Positions 59,901 through 64,000 of a stretch of DNA of 64,000 nt are shown one piece after another (positions within the stretch are counted from its first letter, which is position 1; each line of letters opens with the position of its first letter). The notes below the pieces were generated by a model. That model made no database searches. It was not told the DNA's origin and saw only the letters and a program-made list of their open reading frames with translations. The position numbers and the translations under genes are program-made. Source of the DNA: Pseudomonas sp. GD04019 (GTDB lineage: Bacteria > Pseudomonadota > Gammaproteobacteria > Pseudomonadales > Pseudomonadaceae); the NCBI RefSeq assembly GCF_029837695.1, contig NZ_JAOEEA010000008.1:62001-126000 (forward strand). The letters run 5' to 3'.

Positions 59901-61376
59901 GTGACTGCCATGCCGCATACCGATTTCGTCGTCGCCGCCACCGCCGAGGAGGCCGTCGACCGCCTCGCCGACCTGCATCGCCAGGCCACCGGCGGGCTGA
60001 GCCAGGCGCTGAAGAACTACCTCAAGGAACGCAGCGTGCCGAGCCAGGCCGAGCGCGCGCAGTTCCGCTACCCGGAACTGCGCCTGACCTACCTGTGCCA
60101 GGGCGAGGTGCCGAGCACCGTGCGCGCCTATGCCAAGGTCCAGGTGCCGGGCACCTACCGCGCCACTGTGACCCAGCCGGAAGCCTTCCGCGGCTATCTG
60201 CTGGACCAGCTGCGGCCGCTGATGGAGGACTTCTCGGTCACCGTCGAGGTGGGTTTCAGCCAGCAGAACATCCCCTATCCCTATGTGGTCGAGCAGGGCG
60301 ACGAGCTGGCCGGCAGCGGCGTCAGCGCCGCCGAACTGGCGCGAGTGTTCCCCAGCACCGATCTGTCCGCCGCCACCGACTCGGTGGCCGACGGCCTGTA
60401 TGGCTGGGGCGACAGCAGCGACCTGCCGCTGGCGCTGTTCGACGCCGCGCGCACCGACTTCTCGCTCAAGCGCATCCAGCACTACACCGGCAGCGACTGG
60501 CGTCATGTGCAGCCGTGGATCCTGCTGACCAACTACCACCGCTATGTCGACCAGTTCATCCGTCACGGCCTGGAGCAGCTGCGCGACAACCCGCGCTTCC
60601 AGCGCATGGTGCTGCCGGGCAACGTGATCATCGAGCGCGGCACCTCCGAGGAGGACGCCCAGGCCGTGGCCGACGCGGTGGTCTGGCACCGCTACCAGAT
60701 GCCGGCCTACCACCTGATCGCCAACGACGGCCATGGCATCACCCTGGTCAACATCGGTGTCGGCCCGTCCAACGCCAAGAACATCACCGACCACCTGGCC
60801 GTGCTGCGTCCGCACTGCTGGCTGATGATCGGCCACTGCGGCGGCCTGCGGCAGTCGCAGACCATCGGCGACTACGTGCTGGCCCACGCCTATATGCGCC
60901 GCGACGGCATCCTCGACCGGGTGCTGCCGCCGCATATCCCGATTCCGGCCCTGGCCGAGGTGCAGCAGGCCCTGCAGGAGGCGGCCGCAACTGTGACCGG
61001 AGAGAAGGGTGAAACCCTGAAGAAGCGCCTGCGCACCGGCACCGTGCTGACCTACGACGACCGCAACTGGGAGCTGCACTGGGCCCACGAGCGGCCGCTG
61101 ATCAACCTGGCTCGCGCGGTGGCGGTGGACATGGAGAGTGGCACCATCGCCGCCCAGGGCTATCGCCTGCGGGTGCCCTACGGCACATTGCTGTGCGTAT
61201 CGGACAAGCCGCTGCACAGCGAGATCAAGCTGCCCGGCTCGGCCACCGGCTTCTACCAGCGCGCGGTCAGCCAGCACCTGTCGATCGGCATCGCCGCCCT
61301 CGACCTGCTGCGCTGCCAGCTCGACTCGCTGCACTCGCGCAAGCTGCGCAGCTTCGACGAACCGCCGTTCCGTTGA
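59901..61376 (+). CDS. amn: AMP nucleosidase
   Basis: A 491-residue enzyme hydrolysing AMP to adenine and ribose 5-phosphate, balancing the adenylate pool. An N-terminal Amn-specific domain (about 1-170) precedes a nucleoside-phosphorylase fold with VNIGVGPSNAKNITDHLAVL, MIGHCGGLRQSQ and VAVDMESGTIAAQGYR. The start is taken as GTG 59901 with AGGAAG upstream; an ATG nine bases later is the alternative. Confidence 0.94.
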   Translation: MTAMPHTDFVVAATAEEAVDRLADLHRQATGGLSQALKNYLKERSVPSQAERAQFRYPELRLTYLCQGEVPSTVRAYAKVQVPGTYRATVTQPEAFRGYLLDQLRPLMEDFSVTVEVGFSQQNIPYPYVVEQGDELAGSGVSAAELARVFPSTDLSAATDSVADGLYGWGDSSDLPLALFDAARTDFSLKRIQHYTGSDWRHVQPWILLTNYHRYVDQFIRHGLEQLRDNPRFQRMVLPGNVIIERGTSEEDAQAVADAVVWHRYQMPAYHLIANDGHGITLVNIGVGPSNAKNITDHLAVLRPHCWLMIGHCGGLRQSQTIGDYVLAHAYMRRDGILDRVLPPHIPIPALAEVQQALQEAAATVTGEKGETLKKRLRTGTVLTYDDRNWELHWAHERPLINLARAVAVDMESGTIAAQGYRLRVPYGTLLCVSDKPLHSEIKLPGSATGFYQRAVSQHLSIGIAALDLLRCQLDSLHSRKLRSFDEPPFR

Positions 61377-61425
61377 TCGAATGGCGTGAGCGCGCCGGAG
61401 TCATCCGCCCTGCGTAGTGCTCGGC

Positions 61426-61482
61426 GTAGCCCGGATGTAATCCGGGAAGCAGGCGACCGTCCCCGGATTGCATCCGGGCTAC
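61426..61482. repeat. Palindromic repeat, family C
   Basis: GTAGCCCGGATGTAATCCGGGAA ... CCCCGGATTGCATCCGGGCTAC, almost the same as 58943-59001. The two copies flank the exported-protein and amn pair in direct orientation. Confidence 0.9.
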
Positions 61483-61534
61483 AACACTGCGTGGTGTAAT
61501 GCCTGCGGCGAGTGCAGCCAACGGGGGCGGCGGG

Positions 61535-62014
61535 TCAGACGCTTTCGCGCAGCTGCAGGTGCAGCAGGGGGAAGGGCTTGTCGGCGCCATCCAGGGGCGA
61601 ACGGCCGATCTGCTCGAAGCCCTGGCTGAGGTAGAAGGCCACGGCGCCGGGGTTCTGCTCGTTGACGTCGACCAGGCGCACGCCGTCGCGGTCGATGGAG
61701 TGGTGCAGCAGCGCCTTGCCGAAGCCCCGGCCATGGGCGGCCGGGTCGACGAAGAGCATTTCCAGGCGGTCCTCGGCGGTGCCGGCAAAGCCCTGCACGC
61801 GGCCCTGCTCGTCGCGCAGGCAGGTCAGGCGCACCAGGTCGAAATACCGCTCGCCGAGCATGCGCCGGTAGAACTGGATGTCCTCCTCGGCGAGAAAGTG
61901 GTGGGTGGCGCGCACCGCCGCCTCCCACACTTCCAGCAGGCGCGGGCGATCAGTGCCGTCCACCGCGCCTAGGTGCCACGCGGCGTTACGCCGCCAATGA
62001 AACAGGTCGGTCAT
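61535..62014 (-). CDS. GNAT-family N-acetyltransferase
   Basis: A 159-residue GNAT enzyme. The acetyl-CoA motif is [19 protein letters not shown] (R/Q-x-x-G-x-G/A) and the C-terminal motif is [19 protein letters not shown]. It resembles YjaB/ElaA-type acetyltransferases; the substrate is unknown. Its start overlaps the alcohol dehydrogenase stop by 4 bases (ATGA). Confidence 0.87.
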   Translation of the reverse strand: MTDLFHWRRNAAWHLGAVDGTDRPRLLEVWEAAVRATHHFLAEEDIQFYRRMLGERYFDLVRLTCLRDEQGRVQGFAGTAEDRLEMLFVDPAAHGRGFGKALLHHSIDRDGVRLVDVNEQNPGAVAFYLSQGFEQIGRSPLDGADKPFPLLHLQLRESV

Positions 62015-63036
62015 TTACTCGCATCCAGCACCACCCGGTAGCGGGCCTTGCCGGCACGCAGGTGGTCGAGCGCGGCGTTCACCTGGCTCATGGGGAAGTG
62101 CTCGACCTGCGGCAGGATCTGATGGCGGGCGCAGAATTCGAGCATGGTCGCCATGGTCTTCGGCGAACCCACCGGCGAGCCGGACAGGCTCTTCTGCTGC
62201 GGGATCAGGCTGAACACATGCACCGGGATGGCGCTCGGCACGATGCCGACGAAGTGCAGCCGGCCCTTGCCGCGCAGGGTGGCGAGCAGGGCGTTCCAGT
62301 CCAAGTCGGCGCTGGCAGTGACCAGCAGGAAGTCGAGGGTGCCGGCGATCGCCTTCATCGCGGCGCTGTCGGTGGAGGCCACCACCTTGTGCGCGCCCAG
62401 GCGCTTGGCCTCGTCCTGCTTGCTCAGCGACGAGGTGAAGGCAGTGACGTCGCAGCCCCAGGCATTGAGGAAGCCCAGGGCCAGGTGGCCGAGGCCGCCG
62501 ATGCCGACCACGCCGACGCGGTCGGTGGGCTTCACGTCGAAGTCCAGCAGCGGGCTGAATACGGTGGAGCCGGCGCAGAACAGCGGGCCGACCAGGGCCG
62601 GGTCGAGGCCTTCCGGCAGCGGCACAGCCCAGGCCCAGTGCGAGCGCAGGCGATCGGCGAAGCCGCCGTGGCTGCCGACGATGGTCGGCTTCACCGTGCG
62701 GCACAGCTGGTGCGAGCCTTCCATGCACGAGCCGCAGTGCATGCAGCTGCCCTTGTACCAGCCGATGCCGACGCGCTGGCCGAGCTTGAGGCCGCGCACC
62801 TGGTCACCGACGCGTACCACGGTACCGACCACTTCGTGGCCGGGGATAAAGGGGTAGCGGGCGTTGCCCCACTCGTTGTCGATCATCGACTGGTCGGAGT
62901 GGCAGATGCCGCAGTACTCCACCGCCACTTCGACTTCCTCGGCGCCCAGCGGGCCCGGGTCGTAGCTGTGGCGCTCCAGCGGCGCACCCGGCGCGGTGGC
63001 GGCCCAGCCGGTGAAGGTGGCGAGTTCGTTGCTCAT
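62011..63036 (-). CDS. Zinc-dependent alcohol dehydrogenase (YahK/cinnamyl-type)
   Basis: A 341-residue medium-chain dehydrogenase. Catalytic zinc ligands are in YCGICHSD and PGHEVVG. Structural zinc Cys are in [16 protein letters not shown]. The Rossmann loop is [13 protein letters not shown]. It probably reduces a range of aldehydes with NADPH. It is upstream of, and translationally coupled to, the GNAT gene. Confidence 0.93.
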   Translation of the reverse strand: MSNELATFTGWAATAPGAPLERHSYDPGPLGAEEVEVAVEYCGICHSDQSMIDNEWGNARYPFIPGHEVVGTVVRVGDQVRGLKLGQRVGIGWYKGSCMHCGSCMEGSHQLCRTVKPTIVGSHGGFADRLRSHWAWAVPLPEGLDPALVGPLFCAGSTVFSPLLDFDVKPTDRVGVVGIGGLGHLALGFLNAWGCDVTAFTSSLSKQDEAKRLGAHKVVASTDSAAMKAIAGTLDFLLVTASADLDWNALLATLRGKGRLHFVGIVPSAIPVHVFSLIPQQKSLSGSPVGSPKTMATMLEFCARHQILPQVEHFPMSQVNAALDHLRAGKARYRVVLDASK

Positions 63037-63162
63037 GGCGGCATCCTCTGCAGTCGATTCGATGGCAGCAGCTTAGCCCGACGAGCGGCCGATTGGACCA
63101 TCATCAGCGATCCTGATGATGCTCGGTTACACTGCGCGCTCTGCAACCGCACCGGAACCCGC

Positions 63163-63789
63163 ATGTCGCGCCCGCCCCGTTCTCCCGCTCCACGTCGCCC
63201 CGGTCCCGCTCCCGCACGGCGGGTGGCCAAGGCGCCGCCGGCCGAGCCGCGGCTGATCGTGCTGAACAAGCCGTTCGATGTGCTTACCCAGTTCAACGAC
63301 GAACAGGGTCGCGCCACCCTCAAGGATTTCGTCGCCGTGCCCGGCGTCTATCCGGCCGGGCGCCTGGATCGCGACAGCGAAGGCCTGTTGTTGCTGACCA
63401 ACGACGGCCGCCTGCAGGCGCGCATCGCCGACCCCAAGCACAAGCTGGCCAAGACTTACTGGGTGCAGGTGGAGGGCGAGCCGAGCGAGGAGCAATTGCG
63501 CCAACTGCGCGAGGGCGTGCAGCTCAACGACGGGCCGACCCTGCCGGCCGAGGCGCGGCGCCTGGAAGAGCCGCAGCTGTGGGAGCGCAACCCGCCGGTG
63601 CGTTTCCGCAAGAGCGTGCCGACCGCCTGGCTGGAACTGGTGATTCGCGAGGGCCGCAATCGCCAGGTGCGGCGCATGACCGCCGCCGTCGGGCTGCCGA
63701 CCCTGCGTCTGGTGCGGGTGCGCATCGGCCCGTGGAGCCTGGAAGGGCTGCAGCCGGGCGAGTGGAAAGACTTGCCGCCGCGGCTGTAG
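63163..63789 (+). CDS. rluE: 23S rRNA pseudouridine synthase RluE-like
   Basis: A 208-residue RsuA-family synthase. After a basic Pro/Arg-rich N-terminal tail of about 27 residues, [14 protein letters not shown] and the catalytic Asp in [16 protein letters not shown] are present, then [31 protein letters not shown]. No S4 domain is seen, consistent with RluE, which modifies U2457 in E. coli. The exact target is inferred. Confidence 0.92.
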   Translation: MSRPPRSPAPRRPGPAPARRVAKAPPAEPRLIVLNKPFDVLTQFNDEQGRATLKDFVAVPGVYPAGRLDRDSEGLLLLTNDGRLQARIADPKHKLAKTYWVQVEGEPSEEQLRQLREGVQLNDGPTLPAEARRLEEPQLWERNPPVRFRKSVPTAWLELVIREGRNRQVRRMTAAVGLPTLRLVRVRIGPWSLEGLQPGEWKDLPPRL

Positions 63790-63801
63790 GAGCCCTTTCA
63801 T

Positions 63802-63865
63802 GTGGGAGCGGCCTTGGCCGCGATAAGGAAGCCGAAAAAGCCATCGCGGCCAAGGCCGCTCCCAC
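63802..63865. repeat. Palindromic repeat, family E (GTGGGAGCGGCCTTGGC type)
   Basis: Perfect 23-base arms at 63802-63824 and 63843-63865 with an 18-base centre. Similar GCGGCCTTGGCCGCG elements are common REP sequences in pseudomonads. It lies between converging genes. Confidence 0.9.
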
Positions 63866-63883
63866 GGAGGTTCGTCGCGGGCC

Positions 63884-64000
63884 TCAGCCGTGGATACCGC
63901 GGCCCACCTCGATGAGGTAGGTGATCAGCGGCTTGGCCAGGAAGGCGAACAGGCACAGGCCCAGGCCTAGGAACAGGATGGCGGTGCCGAGGCGGCCGGC
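63884..64000 (-). CDS. C-terminal end of a membrane protein (partial)
   Basis: The last 38 codons of a gene entering from beyond the window, ending at TGA 63884-63886. The visible sequence AGRLGTAILFLGLGLCLFAF then LAKPLITYLIEVGRGIHG contains one hydrophobic helix. It is too little to name a family. Confidence 0.7.
   Translation of the reverse strand, partial: AGRLGTAILFLGLGLCLFAFLAKPLITYLIEVGRGIHG

Overview
The window is a chromosomal segment of a high-GC Pseudomonas. The gene order mpl-ubiX-...-phaJ4-like-lrgAB-...-proA-nadD-rsfS-rlmH-mrdA-rodA-sltB1-rlpA-dacC-lipB ... holA-lptE-leuS ... lnt-corC-ybeY-phoH-miaB ... hemL-thiE-thiD-ladS ... amn matches, as I remember it, the P. aeruginosa block running from about PA4031 down to PA3970. 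It is not P. aeruginosa itself: the ethanolamine (eut) cluster expected between ppa and mpl is replaced, purA is followed by ppa, and several palindromic repeat families are scattered between genes. I place it in the aeruginosa/alcaligenes/mendocina part of the genus by inference. I saw no prophage, CRISPR array, rRNA, tRNA or intact transposase. The genes are mostly core housekeeping, with a few accessory spots.

Layout. 1-3.0 kb: hflC 3' end, a small DUF2065 membrane protein, hisZ, purA, then a terminator pair. 3.0-5.0 kb (minus): ppa, mtfA and a GNAT acetyltransferase. 5.2-10.8 kb (minus): iron alcohol dehydrogenase, aldehyde dehydrogenase, a glutamine-synthetase-like ligase and an ethanolamine-type APC permease. 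I infer a gamma-glutamylation route for ethanolamine or a related amino alcohol. 11.1-21.8 kb: mpl, ubiX, a lipoprotein whose N-terminus is encoded by a repeat, YbaK, methyltransferase and NAD-binding proteins, a MORN-repeat lipoprotein with a C13-type protease domain, a PhaJ4-like hydratase, lrgAB, a LON-domain protein, a DedA-PAP2 fusion and a 3-methyladenine glycosylase. 21.9-32.4 kb (plus): proA-nadD-rsfS, a MITE-like element, rlmH, the cell-elongation set mrdA-rodA-sltB1-rlpA-dacC, then ybeD-lipB. 32.4-42.4 kb: lipA, a BdlA-like soluble chemoreceptor, an AlkA-type glycosylase, an SltB3-like transglycosylase, arfA, holA, lptE and leuS. 42.5-53.9 kb: a zinc-ribbon protein, a YdcF-family protein, lnt, corC, ybeY, phoH, miaB, a DUF1820 protein, a Sel1 protein, a membrane protein, hemL, thiE and thiD. 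54.1-64 kb: ladS, a TetR regulator with two palindromic operators, an AidB-like acyl-CoA dehydrogenase, a small exported protein, amn, GNAT plus zinc alcohol dehydrogenase, rluE, and the 3' end of a membrane protein.

Main points of interest: (1) the GS-like/ALDH/Fe-ADH/permease cluster sitting where P. aeruginosa carries eat-eutBC; (2) the MORN-C13 lipoprotein; (3) arfA with an intrinsic terminator inside its coding sequence, the ribosome-rescue 'nonstop by design' arrangement; (4) a MITE-like element ending 3 bases before the rlmH start codon; (5) a repeat read as protein in the lipoprotein at 13.3 kb; (6) an A9 tract between the catalytic and SPOR domains of RlpA.
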